A stretch of DNA of 64,000 nt from Bacteroidota bacterium (GCA_023417815.1 JAEZEI010000047.1:1-64000); one strand, 5' to 3'. Positions 52,191-61,497 are shown, counted from the first letter of the stretch. Notes: generated from the sequence alone by a model not told the origin. A program made the numbers and translations.

Positions 52191-52578
52191 TTTCTTCTTC
52201 GTTCATGAATTTGTCCAGGTCACGTAACTGCTTCTTGGTTGGCCTTCCAACCTTACTAAGTCGTTTCCCGGTGTGAAACGCTGATCCCTGGAAATTTAAT
52301 TTTTCAATCTCAGTTGCAGGAGTAATATCAAGATAAAATTTTATCGCTTCAGAATATTGCACCCTGTTATAAAGCAGGCCGGTAACTTTGATCAGCCATT
52401 TTTTGTTTTCAGTTTTAACCTCATATTCATCGTTTAAAGCTACATTTCTTGAAGCTTTGGCAGAAGCACCCTTGAATTTCACCTTGCCTTTTTCACAAGC
52501 TTCTGAGGCTAATGCCCTTGTTTTGAAAAGCCTTATCGCCCAAAGATATTTGTCAAGTCGGAGACGCTCCTTTTCCAT
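52177..52578 (-). CDS. S4-domain RNA-binding protein (HslR-like)
   Basis: A 133-residue protein with an S4 domain at about 3-65 (RLRLDKYLWAIRLFKTRALASEACEKGKVKFKGASAKASRNV) and a basic tail containing GRPTKKQLRDLDKF. It resembles heat-shock protein 15 (HslR), which binds stalled 50S subunits carrying nascent chains. Overlap with trmD supports a translation-related role. The promoter box predicts a one-base leader. Confidence 0.88.
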   Translation of the reverse strand: MEKERLRLDKYLWAIRLFKTRALASEACEKGKVKFKGASAKASRNVALNDEYEVKTENKKWLIKVTGLLYNRVQYSEAIKFYLDITPATEIEKLNFQGSAFHTGKRLSKVGRPTKKQLRDLDKFMNEEENGEN

Positions 52579-52582
52579 TCTC

Positions 52583-52590
52583 CAAAATTA
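52583..52590 (-). promoter_or_regulatory. -7 promoter box of the S4-domain gene (leaderless)
   Basis: Minus-strand TAATTTTG fully matches TAnnTTTG. Four bases (GAGA) separate it from the ATG at 52578. Confidence 0.55.
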
Positions 52591-52598
52591 AGCACGAC

Positions 52599-52631
52599 GG
52601 GGCACCGTTCTGCCCTTTTTTAAAAGGGGCA
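52599..52631. repeat. Three-part inverted repeat between divergent genes
   Basis: GGGGCA (52599-52604), TGCCC (52611-52615) and GGGGCA (52626-52631). The central block can pair with either flank. It lies between the promoters of the S4-domain and DPP-IV-like genes; no T-run makes it a terminator. Confidence 0.45.
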
Positions 52632-52668
52632 GGCCGGAATCATTATTTTTACCTGTAAAACCATAAGT

Positions 52669-54834
52669 ATGTTATTCATTCGCAGAATACTGATCGTAAT
52701 TTTTCTTTTCCCGGCCGCTTCCGTATCCGGGCAAAACATAAACTGGACAGCAGATGGTACCGGTTATGTTTCTTTTAAAGGGGGAGCTATAGTGAAAACT
52801 GATCCGGCAAATTTGCAGGAAACAGTTATTGTAACAACATCCCAGCTCACGCCTGCTGGAAGCAGCACGTCTCTTAAGCCCCAAAGTTTTTCATATAGCA
52901 ATGATCAGTCAAAGCTCTTATTATTCACCAATACACAAAAAGTCTGGAGATATAATACACGGGGAGATTACTGGGTGCTGCAACCCTCTACAAACAGCCT
53001 GAGGCAACTGGGTAAGGGTTTGACACCTCAAAGCCTGATGTTTGCAAAGTTTTCTCCTGATGGTCGCTATGTTGCTTATGTAAGTGATCATAATATTTAT
53101 GTAGAAGAGGTTTCGAGTGGCCAGATAAGGAGAATGACAAATGATGGGTCACGAAAGATGATAAATGGAACCTTTGATTGGGTTTATGAAGAGGAGTTTG
53201 ATCTGCGTGATGGTTTTCGGTGGAGCCCGGACGGAACGCAGATCGCTTTCTGGCAGGTTGATGCTACAGGCACCAGGGATTATTACATGCTGAACACTAC
53301 CGATTCGGTTTATTCAAGGGTAATCCCGGTAGAATATCCAAAAGTTGGCCAGCCACCTTCTCCAGCCAGGATCGGGGTGGTTAATCTTAATAATGGCTTC
53401 ATACGCTGGATGCAGCTTGATGGAGATCCAGCACAACATTATATAACCCGGATGGAATGGGGAGGAAAGGGCGAACTGGTGATCCAGCAACTGGATCGCC
53501 GGCAGCAGGAGAGCAGGCTGATTTTTGCAGACGCAAACTCAGGAACTTCCCGAACTTTCTGGGCTGAGCATGATAATGCCTGGGTTGATCTGAACCAGGG
53601 AGATGTTCCGGGGTTTAACTGGGTAAATAAAGGGCAGGAGTTGATCTGGGTAAGTGAAAAAGATGGGTGGAGACATATTTACAGGATTAGCAGGGATGGG
53701 AAAACAATTAATCTGATTACGCCCGGGAATTATGACATTGGCTCTATTAAGGCTATTGATGAAAAGAATGGATTTATATATTTCAATGCCTCACCCCAGA
53801 ACGCTACGCAAAACTATTTGTATAGGGTTAGAATTAATCCTGGTAAAAAAACAGAGGCGGAAATGGTAACTCCATCGGGGCTCAATGGATATCATAATTA
53901 CCAGGTAGAGCCTGGCGGCCGGATGGCGTACCATACTTTTTCAAGTCATTCCACCATACCTGCAAGAGAATTTGTTAGCCTGCCGGATCATAAACCACTA
54001 AATAAACAGAATTCAATTGCATCAACCTTAAAGCAGGTGGAAGGTCATGGTGTCGAGTATTTGCAGGTAACCACTGATGATAATATAATGCTGGATGCCT
54101 GGATAAATAAGCCACTCAATTTTGATCCGAATAAAAAGTATCCTGTGGTTTTTTACATTTATGGGGAGGCGGCAGCATCTACCGTGAATGACCAATATGG
54201 CAACCATTCAAATTTCCTTTATGCAGGAGATATGCGAGCAGATGGTTACATCCAGGTCAGCATCGATAACCGTGGGACACCATCATTAAAAGGTGCAGGC
54301 TGGCGAAAATCGATCTACGGAAGGAATGGTCAGCTTAATATCCAGGATTTTGCGGCGGGTGCAAAAAAGATCCTTGAAAGGAATTATATGGATAAAAATC
54401 GTGTAGCCGTTTGGGGATGGAGTGGTGGAGGAACTTCCACCTTGCACCTCCTTTTTAGATATCCGGAGCTTTTTAAGACCGGGATTGCTATAGCACCGGT
54501 TACGAATCTCCTTTATTACGATAACATCTATACCGAAAGATATATGGGGCTTCCTGAAGATAACATGCAGAATTATATTGCGGGTTCTGCCATTACTCAC
54601 GCAAAGAACCTTAAAGGAAATTTATTGCTTATCCACGGAACCGGGGATGATAACGTTCATTACAGCAATACGGAAGCCCTGGTAAATGAACTCGTAAAGC
54701 ATGGCAAGCAATTCCGGATGATGGCCTATCCAAACCGTACACATGGTATTAGTGAAGGAGAAGGAACCTTTGAACATCTTTCCGCCCTTTACACCGATTA
54801 TCTGAAACAATACTGCCCTCCAGGACCCAGGTAA
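52669..54834 (+). CDS. S9B dipeptidyl-peptidase IV-like serine peptidase
   Basis: A 721-residue secreted peptidase with signal peptide (to ASVSGQ). The N-terminal about 450 residues form the beta-propeller, with the DPP-IV glutamate motif in DWVYEEEFDLRDGFRWSPDG that holds the substrate N-terminus. The C-terminal alpha/beta hydrolase has S585 in WGWSGGGT (usual form GWSYGG), Asp in HGTGDDNVHYSN near 660 and H692 in NRTHGIS. It should cut dipeptides (often X-Pro) from peptide N-termini in the periplasm. The Gly in place of Tyr beside the nucleophile is a small departure. Confidence 0.9.
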   Translation: MLFIRRILIVIFLFPAASVSGQNINWTADGTGYVSFKGGAIVKTDPANLQETVIVTTSQLTPAGSSTSLKPQSFSYSNDQSKLLLFTNTQKVWRYNTRGDYWVLQPSTNSLRQLGKGLTPQSLMFAKFSPDGRYVAYVSDHNIYVEEVSSGQIRRMTNDGSRKMINGTFDWVYEEEFDLRDGFRWSPDGTQIAFWQVDATGTRDYYMLNTTDSVYSRVIPVEYPKVGQPPSPARIGVVNLNNGFIRWMQLDGDPAQHYITRMEWGGKGELVIQQLDRRQQESRLIFADANSGTSRTFWAEHDNAWVDLNQGDVPGFNWVNKGQELIWVSEKDGWRHIYRISRDGKTINLITPGNYDIGSIKAIDEKNGFIYFNASPQNATQNYLYRVRINPGKKTEAEMVTPSGLNGYHNYQVEPGGRMAYHTFSSHSTIPAREFVSLPDHKPLNKQNSIASTLKQVEGHGVEYLQVTTDDNIMLDAWINKPLNFDPNKKYPVVFYIYGEAAASTVNDQYGNHSNFLYAGDMRADGYIQVSIDNRGTPSLKGAGWRKSIYGRNGQLNIQDFAAGAKKILERNYMDKNRVAVWGWSGGGTSTLHLLFRYPELFKTGIAIAPVTNLLYYDNIYTERYMGLPEDNMQNYIAGSAITHAKNLKGNLLLIHGTGDDNVHYSNTEALVNELVKHGKQFRMMAYPNRTHGISEGEGTFEHLSALYTDYLKQYCPPGPR

Positions 54835-56028
54835 TTATTGCCTGCCAGGGTATTGTTTTAAGGCAAGTTCAAGACAATCCATCGCCTTGTTTATGGCGCT
54901 CACATTGAGCACATAGGCAAGGCGAACTTCGTTTTTACCACGACCGGGAGTACTGTAAAAACCCGTAGCTGGTGCAAGCATAACGGTAGCTCCCTCATGA
55001 CTGAAATGTTCGAGCAGCCATTGACAGAATAGGTCGCAATCATCAATTGGCAACCTGGCCATTGCATAAAAAGCTCCTCCTGGGTTGGGACAGAAAACAC
55101 CCGGAATTGCATTAAGTCTTTTTACCAGAGTATCCCTTCGTAGCCTGTATTCGGCTTTGGTAGTGTTAAAATAATCAGAAGGTAGGTCCACAGCAGCCTC
55201 TCCCAGAAGCTGCGCATAGAATGGAGGACTAAGCCTGGCTTGCGCAAATTTCATTGCTGCATTCAGCACTTCCTTGTTCTTTGTAACAAATGCACCGATC
55301 CTTCCACCACAGGCACTATAACGTTTGCTGATCGTATCCATCAGTATAACATTCTGTTCAGCCCCCTTCAAATGCATGGCACTTGTATGCTGCCCATCAT
55401 AACAAAATTCGCGGTATGCTTCATCAGCAAACAGGTACAGGTCATGCTTTAGAACAATCTGCCTGAGTGTTTCCATTTCGGCGGCACTATACAAATAACC
55501 AGTTGGATTATTAGGATTACAAACCACAATCGCCCTGGTCCGGGGAGTGACCGCTTTTTCAAATTCCTCAATAGGAGGAAGAGCAAATCCTGTTTCAATA
55601 GAACTGCCAATTGGAACTACCCGAACATCGGCCTGGATCGCGAATCCGTTATAATTAGCATAAAATGGTTCAGGGATGATCACTTCATCACCTGCATCCA
55701 TACAGGCCATCAATCCAAAAAGAATTGCTTCACTGCCACCTGTGGTAATAATGATATCGTTAGCTGCAACTTCAATAGCATTCCTCTTATAATACTCAAC
55801 CAATTTTTTCCTGTAAGACTCATTTCCTGCACTATGGCTGTATTCAAGAACCTTAAGATCGTAATTCCGTACCGCATCCAAGGCTTCTTTGGGTGTTTCA
55901 ATATCTGGCTGCCCGATGTTCAGGTGGTATACTGTTATGCCTTTTTTCTTAGCGGCTTCGGCATAAGGAACTAATTTTCTTATTGGGGAAGCAGGCATTT
56001 CATGCCCCCTGTTACTGATTGCTAACAT
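54835..56028 (-). CDS. PLP-dependent aminotransferase (class I, aspartate-type)
   Basis: A 397-residue fold-type I aminotransferase. Features: YHLNIGQPDIETPKEALDAV, GGSEAILFGLMACMDAGDEVIIPEPFYANYNGFA, VCNPNNPTGYLYS, DEAYREFCYDG and the PLP lysine in DTISKRYSACGGRIGAF, with the arginine for carboxylate binding near VRLAYV. The amino acid substrate cannot be set; aspartate- or aromatic-type are likely. Its stop is adjacent to the convergent peptidase gene. The promoter predicts a leader of about one base. Confidence 0.9.
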   Translation of the reverse strand: MLAISNRGHEMPASPIRKLVPYAEAAKKKGITVYHLNIGQPDIETPKEALDAVRNYDLKVLEYSHSAGNESYRKKLVEYYKRNAIEVAANDIIITTGGSEAILFGLMACMDAGDEVIIPEPFYANYNGFAIQADVRVVPIGSSIETGFALPPIEEFEKAVTPRTRAIVVCNPNNPTGYLYSAAEMETLRQIVLKHDLYLFADEAYREFCYDGQHTSAMHLKGAEQNVILMDTISKRYSACGGRIGAFVTKNKEVLNAAMKFAQARLSPPFYAQLLGEAAVDLPSDYFNTTKAEYRLRRDTLVKRLNAIPGVFCPNPGGAFYAMARLPIDDCDLFCQWLLEHFSHEGATVMLAPATGFYSTPGRGKNEVRLAYVLNVSAINKAMDCLELALKQYPGRQ

Positions 56029-56032
56029 GGCG

Positions 56033-56040
56033 CAAAGGTA
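56033..56040 (-). promoter_or_regulatory. -7 promoter box of the aminotransferase gene (leaderless)
   Basis: Minus-strand TACCTTTG fully matches TAnnTTTG, followed by CGCC and then the ATG at 56028. Confidence 0.6.
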
Positions 56041-56069
56041 TAAGGAAAAGGAAAAAAAATGCCAGTTAT

Positions 56070-56954
56070 CTATCCTTCCTTGAAATCAACATTATGTTGT
56101 TTCATGAACTGCTTAATGATCTCCACATGAATGCATTGGCCAAGGTGGAGAAATGAGTAATCCGTTACCTTCCGCACGCCATTGTTGGTTCGAATTTCTT
56201 TATCGATCATATCGAATCCAAGGTGAAGGTGTTTTGTGCTGAATTGCATACCATAGATTATCCCATGTTCGTCGAACAAAGGTCCACCGCTCTGGCCTTT
56301 TAATCCAGGAGTGCTCATCTCTATGCCATAAACCTGGTTATTCTCTGCAAGAAAACGCGTAACCATCCCTTCTAAAGGAAAACGTGGCGATTGTACAATT
56401 CCCTCTGATGTCCATCCAATATCATCATTGACTTCATTATAGGAAAAGTTATTGAATTCCGGGAAAGGGTATCCCAGCCTGCACAAGAGTTTGCCTTGTT
56501 TTATCTTTTCCGCGTCTTTAAGAAATGTAGCGGTTCCGGAATAAAGCCTGCTGGAGAATCCTTCAAATTTGATTAAAGCAAGATCATATACTGGATGCAA
56601 ATGTCCTGTAAATCCGGTCATTCTGTCTACGCAATCAACAAATGTATTCTTTAACTGGATGGTAGAATCATCATTCAATTTAAATTTCACTTCTAACCCT
56701 TTCATACCATACTTCCCCTGAACAGAACTCGATAGCTTTTGCTTCTCCATTCTAAAATCCAGGTAATTTTTATTTATCCTGTCTGCTGCCAGGAGCATTT
56801 CCAGCACATGCTTGCAGGTAACTGCCCAGCCGCCATCGTTTACGAAGAATAATGTAGCAGATCCTGGAATGATCTGTTTCCCATTGTATAATCTTTGAAT
56901 AGTGTGAACCGGACGTGTGAACGTGGCTGCCTTTTCAATTGCATCAATGAACAT
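56070..56954 (-). CDS. Trypsin-like serine protease without export signal
   Basis: A 294-residue chymotrypsin-fold protein with a likely catalytic triad: His in WAVTCKHVLEML, Asp in HPVYDLALIKFEG and Ser in GLKGQSGGPLFDEHG. No signal peptide, lipobox or membrane segment is visible (start MFIDAIEKAATFTRPVHTIQRL), and no PDZ domain follows, unlike DegP/HtrA. It therefore probably acts in the cytoplasm. Related stand-alone trypsin-like domains occur in stress and defence proteins, but neighbours here (aminotransferase, DUF1573) do not suggest a system. Substrate unknown. Confidence 0.75.
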   Translation of the reverse strand: MFIDAIEKAATFTRPVHTIQRLYNGKQIIPGSATLFFVNDGGWAVTCKHVLEMLLAADRINKNYLDFRMEKQKLSSSVQGKYGMKGLEVKFKLNDDSTIQLKNTFVDCVDRMTGFTGHLHPVYDLALIKFEGFSSRLYSGTATFLKDAEKIKQGKLLCRLGYPFPEFNNFSYNEVNDDIGWTSEGIVQSPRFPLEGMVTRFLAENNQVYGIEMSTPGLKGQSGGPLFDEHGIIYGMQFSTKHLHLGFDMIDKEIRTNNGVRKVTDYSFLHLGQCIHVEIIKQFMKQHNVDFKEG

Positions 56955-57002
56955 GAAAATAGATTGTAGTTAAAGCTATGTATTAAGATTTAGGTAAAAA
57001 AA

Positions 57003-57022
57003 ATCCCCGCAATTGCGGGGAT
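57003..57022 (-). terminator. Terminator of the DUF1573 gene pair
   Basis: ATCCCCGC / GCGGGGAT perfect stem with a 4-nt loop and a long T-run on the minus strand, 19 bp after the stop of the second DUF1573 gene. Confidence 0.9.
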
Positions 57023-57041
57023 AGAACCTATTAAAATTTTC

Positions 57042-57452
57042 TTACCTGGATTTCTTTTGTTTCGCGTAATCTGCTGGAGTAAGTACCTCACCTTTAATGG
57101 TAATGTTCTTGATCTCGTCGATTCCTGCGAATTTAACCCCTAGTTTCTTGTCGAATGAACCTAATGCAGCAGCATTATAAGTTGCTTTGATCACTCCTTG
57201 TTTTCCAGGAGCGATAGGAGCCTTTGTATAATCGCCGATGGTACATCCGCATGTAGGGTTAGCACTTTCTATGATAAGGGGTGCGTCGCCTATATTAGTA
57301 ACATAGAATGTTACCGTTTGGGGTTTATTTTGTTCGAGTTTTCCGAAATCGATTACTTCTGTCTTGAATTTAGCAACCTTGTCAGCCTTATGCTGAGCAA
57401 AAGAAACAGTGCAAATGGTTAACGCAAGTAATGAAAACAGTAATTTTTTCAT
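57042..57452 (-). CDS. DUF1573 secreted protein (short copy)
   Basis: A 136-residue protein with signal peptide MKKLLFSLLALTICTVSFAQ and one DUF1573 immunoglobulin-like domain: IDFGKLEQNKPQTVTFYVTNIGDAPLIIESANPTCGCTIGDY and KQGVIKATYNAAALGSF. The PTCGCT motif supplies a Cys pair. It is 12 bp downstream of the longer DUF1573 gene, so they form a two-gene operon ended by a terminator. The family has no established function; a periplasmic structural or metal-related role is possible. Confidence 0.85.
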   Translation of the reverse strand: MKKLLFSLLALTICTVSFAQHKADKVAKFKTEVIDFGKLEQNKPQTVTFYVTNIGDAPLIIESANPTCGCTIGDYTKAPIAPGKQGVIKATYNAAALGSFDKKLGVKFAGIDEIKNITIKGEVLTPADYAKQKKSR

Positions 57453-57464
57453 GGGGAATGTTAT

Positions 57465-57995
57465 TTAATTTTTGATCTCGTTCAATGCGTTATTCTCAGG
57501 AGCGCTGGTAGCAGGTGTTTTCCAAACTTCTCCTTTTATATTTAATACCTTGGTCTTGCCTTCACCATAAGTGATGGTAATTGGTTTCATAAAAGGACCT
57601 TCAGCCTGGGCATTGTATCCAACCTTGATAATTGTTGATTCTTTAGGACCGATTTCCTTGTCCTTTTCCCATTCAGGTGTTGTGCAACCGCAGCTCGCCT
57701 GAACATTGGAAATCTTCAGGGGAGTTGAACCTTCATTATAAACGGTGAAGGAATGATGTACAGGTTTTCCCTGGGGGATCTTTCCGAAATCGTGCAGATC
57801 TTCTTTTACTACCAGTATCCCTGCATCTTTGGTTTCGGCAGCCGCAGTAATTGAGGACTTTGTTTTGGAAGCAGTTGGGTCTGCAGTTACAGAAGCATGG
57901 TTATGGCCAGCGTGCGGATCCGCTTTTTCAGCTTTTTGCGCATACATTACCATTGACATGCAACAGATAGCCGTACTAAGTAATAATTTTTTCAT
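57465..57995 (-). CDS. DUF1573 secreted protein with His-rich linker
   Basis: A 176-residue protein: signal peptide MKKLLLSTAICCMSMVMYAQ, then a His-rich stretch DPHAGHNHASVTADP near residues 26-40, an Ala/Thr linker, and a DUF1573 domain (HDFGKIPQGKPVHHSFTVYNEGSTPLKISNVQASCGCTTPEW). HAGHNH looks like a metal-binding site. First gene of the DUF1573 pair. Met at 58019 would place extra residues before the signal peptide and is rejected. Confidence 0.85.
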   Translation of the reverse strand: MKKLLLSTAICCMSMVMYAQKAEKADPHAGHNHASVTADPTASKTKSSITAAAETKDAGILVVKEDLHDFGKIPQGKPVHHSFTVYNEGSTPLKISNVQASCGCTTPEWEKDKEIGPKESTIIKVGYNAQAEGPFMKPITITYGEGKTKVLNIKGEVWKTPATSAPENNALNEIKN

Positions 57996-58094
57996 TGTTG
58001 ATTTTTTAGACGTTTCCAAAGATAGTAAATCATGGGCTTACACCACAAATCAGGTTTAGGTTGGCGGATTTTTAACAAAGCGGGCTCAAAAACC

Positions 58095-58102
58095 TATTTT
58101 TG
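58095..58102 (+). promoter_or_regulatory. -7 promoter box of the E1 gene (leaderless)
   Basis: TATTTTTG fully matches TAnnTTTG, five bases before the ATG at 58108, predicting a 2-nt leader. Confidence 0.55.
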
Positions 58103-58107
58103 CGGGT

Positions 58108-60489
58108 ATGGAAACGAACAGAATTCAGGATCAGTCGGTTGAGGAAAAACTAAGTTTTGACCGGTTCCGCAATGAGGTACTTAAAGACTACCGGGTTTGT
58201 TGTGAAAGTCGGGAAACCAGTCTTTTAGGCAGAAGGGAGGTATTGACTGGAAAGGCCAAATTCGGGATCTTCGGGGACGGGAAAGAGGTTGCTCAGGTAG
58301 CCATGGCCAAGTTTTTCAAACCGGGAGATTTCCGGGCTGGTTATTACCGCGACCAGACTTTCATGTTTGCAAGCGGGCTGGCAACTCCGGAAGAATTCTT
58401 CGCCCAGCTTTATGCTGATCCTGATGTAAAAAATGATCCATTCAGCGCCGGGCGACAAATGAATGGGCATTTCGCCACGCCATTTGTAGATAAATCAGGA
58501 GAGTGGCTGGACCTTGTTAATTTAAAGAATGTTTCCAGTGATATTGCACCAACCGGGGGGCAAATGCCCCGAGCCCTTGGGCTGGCATTTGCTTCAAGAT
58601 TATTCAGAAATGTTCCGCAACTCAAAGAATTTGAAAGGCTAAGCAATAATGGTAATGAAGTTTGTTTTTGTACCATAGGCGATGCCTCCACAAGCGAAGG
58701 CCATTTTTGGGAAACCATGAATGCAGCCGGAGTTTTGCAGGTTCCTTTGGCGGTCTTTGTGTGGGATGATGGATACGGAATATCTGTACCCAAGAAATTC
58801 CAGACAACAAAGGCTTCCATTTCGGAAGCCCTTTCCGGAATGCAGAAACAGGAAGGTACCAATGGTATCGAGATTCACCGGCTAAAAGGCTGGGATTATG
58901 CAGGAATGTGCGAGGTGATTGAGCAGGCAATAGAAAAAACCCGTGTCACTCATACTCCGGTGTTGTTTCATATAGAGGAGATCACCCAGCCCCAGGGACA
59001 CTCTACCTCTGGTAGCCATGAAAGGTACAAACAGCCTGATCGACTCATATGGGAAAAGGAATGGGATTGCATTAAGCAAATGAAGGAATGGATCCTGGCA
59101 AATGCACTTGCAGAAGAAGATGAATTAAAAGAAATTGAGGAGCACGCGGTAACTTATGTTCGAGAGTGCAGGAACCGGGCATGGGAAAAATATCTTTCAC
59201 CCATAAAAAGAATGGTGGAACACACCTTGCAGCTACTTGACCAAACAGGAAATGCGGAACTGGCATCTATCAGAAGTGAACTTGCATCCTTAAAAGAGCC
59301 ACTCCGGAGAGATGTTTTGAAAGCACTCGCTACAGCTTCAAACCTATTGGCAAATGCAAAGGAAGGACATGCTGCGGCTATCAGGAATTATTATCATGAA
59401 TTGCATGATCAACTGGAAAAGCAGTATGATGCCTTCCTGTATAATGAAGGACCTGCATCTGCGATGAATGTTCCATATAACCGTGCTGTATATGAAGATG
59501 AAGCCCCGGTGCTGAATGGCTTCGAGGTTTTAAACCGTTACTTTGACCAGTTATTCTCTACAAATAAACTTGTTTGTGCCTTTGGCGAAGACCTTGGATA
59601 TATCGGCGACGTGAACCAGGGTTTCAGCGGATTGCAGGAAAAGCACGGCGAAGAAAGAATATTTGATACAGGGATAAGGGAACTTACAATAATGGGGCAG
59701 GGTATTGGTCTTGCTTTACGGGGTCTGCGTCCAATTGCTGAAATTCAATACCTCGATTACCTGCTTTATGGTCTTCAACCATTAAGTGATGACGTAGCTA
59801 CCACCCATTTCAGGACGGCAGGTCAGCAAAGTGTTCCGCTCATCGTTCGTACAAGAGGCCATAGGCTTGAAGGTATCTGGCATAGCGGGTCTCCAATGGG
59901 AATGGTAATAAATGCACTACGTGGTATGTATGTATGCGTACCGAGGAATATGACTCAGGCTGTGGGAATGTACAATACATTGTTACGAAGTAATGATCCG
60001 GGACTTATTATCGAATGCCTGAACGGTTACAGGCTCAAGGAAAAATTACCATCCAATCTCCTTGAATATACAGTTCCGATGGGTGTGCCTGAGGTAATTC
60101 GGGAAGGACAGGATATTACGCTGGTCAGCTATGGCTCAACTTTAAGGATAGTTCAGGAAGCGGCTGAATCACTTGCAACACAGGGAATTGATTGCGAAGT
60201 GATCGATGTTCAAACACTTTTGCCTTTTGATATTCACCATAACATTAAAAGATCTCTCGAGAAAACAAGCCGGATATTGTTCATTGATGAAGACGTTCCG
60301 GGTGGAGCCGCGGCATATATGTTCAATAAGGTAATGGAAGAACAACAAGGTTACAGGCTTCTTGATGCGTCCCCCAGGACTCTCACTGCCAAGGCGCACC
60401 GACCAGGCTATGGCAGCGATGGTGACTATTTCTCAAAACCAAATATTGAGGACGTAATTGATGTTGTTAAAGAAATGATGAGTGAGTAA
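58108..60489 (+). CDS. 2-oxoacid dehydrogenase E1, fused alpha and beta subunits
   Basis: A 793-residue thiamine-diphosphate enzyme. Residues about 20-400 are the E1 alpha part (FKPGDFRAGYYRDQTFMFASGL; TPP motif from GDASTSEGHFWETMNAAGV to VFVWDDGYGISVP). Residues about 470-793 are the E1 beta part (CAFGEDLGYIGDVNQGF, GIRELTIMGQGIGLALRGLRPIAEIQYLDYL, QSVPLIVRTRGHR, DVQTLLPFD). It decarboxylates a 2-oxoacid, pyruvate or branched-chain, and hands the acyl group to a lipoyl E2. Fused E1 of this kind is common in Bacteroidota. E2 and E3 are not here. Confidence 0.9.
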   Translation: METNRIQDQSVEEKLSFDRFRNEVLKDYRVCCESRETSLLGRREVLTGKAKFGIFGDGKEVAQVAMAKFFKPGDFRAGYYRDQTFMFASGLATPEEFFAQLYADPDVKNDPFSAGRQMNGHFATPFVDKSGEWLDLVNLKNVSSDIAPTGGQMPRALGLAFASRLFRNVPQLKEFERLSNNGNEVCFCTIGDASTSEGHFWETMNAAGVLQVPLAVFVWDDGYGISVPKKFQTTKASISEALSGMQKQEGTNGIEIHRLKGWDYAGMCEVIEQAIEKTRVTHTPVLFHIEEITQPQGHSTSGSHERYKQPDRLIWEKEWDCIKQMKEWILANALAEEDELKEIEEHAVTYVRECRNRAWEKYLSPIKRMVEHTLQLLDQTGNAELASIRSELASLKEPLRRDVLKALATASNLLANAKEGHAAAIRNYYHELHDQLEKQYDAFLYNEGPASAMNVPYNRAVYEDEAPVLNGFEVLNRYFDQLFSTNKLVCAFGEDLGYIGDVNQGFSGLQEKHGEERIFDTGIRELTIMGQGIGLALRGLRPIAEIQYLDYLLYGLQPLSDDVATTHFRTAGQQSVPLIVRTRGHRLEGIWHSGSPMGMVINALRGMYVCVPRNMTQAVGMYNTLLRSNDPGLIIECLNGYRLKEKLPSNLLEYTVPMGVPEVIREGQDITLVSYGSTLRIVQEAAESLATQGIDCEVIDVQTLLPFDIHHNIKRSLEKTSRILFIDEDVPGGAAAYMFNKVMEEQQGYRLLDASPRTLTAKAHRPGYGSDGDYFSKPNIEDVIDVVKEMMSE

Positions 60490-60522
60490 TTTTTTCAGGG
60501 GTTTCCGTAATTTAAGGCAACC

Positions 60523-61497
60523 ATGAAATGTACCTTTTCATTCATCTTTATCTTTTGGCTTCAATTTGTAACTGCTCAAAACCTGACCGGAACCTGGATG
60601 GGCTACGGAGGCGGGACCGATTTTATTATGCTGGTGGTTACGCACAAGGGAGATTCCCTGTTTGGATATACCTACGATGAAGGAAATGGTTATTGTAAGG
60701 CTACCTTCCAGGGCAGGTATGATAAGATCAAAAAACGGCTTACTGGCGAGGGGGTTAAAATGCTCGACCACACTCCAAACCATGTGTTGATGGAATATGA
60801 TCTCCATTTCGAATCTTTTCAGCAAACAGATTACTTACGGGAAAAACAAGATTGGCCGTTTTTTGAAAGAGGTTCTCCGTTGACATTAAAAAGAGTTTCC
60901 AGGAAAATTGAAAGACCAAAGCAGCCTGTAAAAAAAATCGAATCTGTAAAAACGGAGGTTCCCGGTTCAAAAAATACTATAAAACAGCCCATTATTCAAA
61001 AACGAGAGCCTGCCTCAAAAAAAGCCAGGCAAGGTAGTCCGGTAACAGGCACATCAGCACCAGTTTCTCCCGAAGTTACCAGGGCTGATATTAAATCCTT
61101 ACCTGTGACGCCTTCTCCATCCGTAGTGAAAATTATCCGACCCGGTAATACCATACACCAATCGCGGAATTCGAACCTAGCAGGATCCATAATTACTTCT
61201 TCAGATTCCCTGACGCTCATATTATATGATAACGGCGAAGTAGATGGCGATACAGTATCCGTTTTCTTTAATGATCACCTGATTCTTGACAGGCATAAGA
61301 TTTCCGAAAGAGGAAAGAGAATCATTCTGCCTTTATCAATAGGACTGAATACGATTGAAATGTTTGCACATAACCTGGGCTCCATTCCTCCAAATACGGC
61401 TTTACTGGTTATTAATGCAGGAACAGAAAGGCATGAATTAAGGGCTTCGGCAGACCTGAAAACCAATGCCCGGATAGAGATCAGAAGGCTTGACTGA
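60523..61497 (+). CDS. Secreted protein with Lys/Pro-rich linker, unknown function
   Basis: A 324-residue protein with signal peptide MKCTFSFIFIFWLQFVTAQ. Residues about 20-125 form a small domain starting NLTGTWMGYGGGTDFIMLVV, a lipocalin- or beta-barrel-like opening. Residues about 130-220 are Lys/Pro/Ser-rich and probably disordered. Residues about 225-324 form a beta-rich C-terminal domain (LTLILYDNGEVDGDTVSVFFNDHLIL to NTALLVINAGTERHELRASADLKTNARIEI), a segment type found in many Bacteroidota secreted proteins. No activity can be inferred. Confidence 0.7.
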   Translation: MKCTFSFIFIFWLQFVTAQNLTGTWMGYGGGTDFIMLVVTHKGDSLFGYTYDEGNGYCKATFQGRYDKIKKRLTGEGVKMLDHTPNHVLMEYDLHFESFQQTDYLREKQDWPFFERGSPLTLKRVSRKIERPKQPVKKIESVKTEVPGSKNTIKQPIIQKREPASKKARQGSPVTGTSAPVSPEVTRADIKSLPVTPSPSVVKIIRPGNTIHQSRNSNLAGSIITSSDSLTLILYDNGEVDGDTVSVFFNDHLILDRHKISERGKRIILPLSIGLNTIEMFAHNLGSIPPNTALLVINAGTERHELRASADLKTNARIEIRRLD

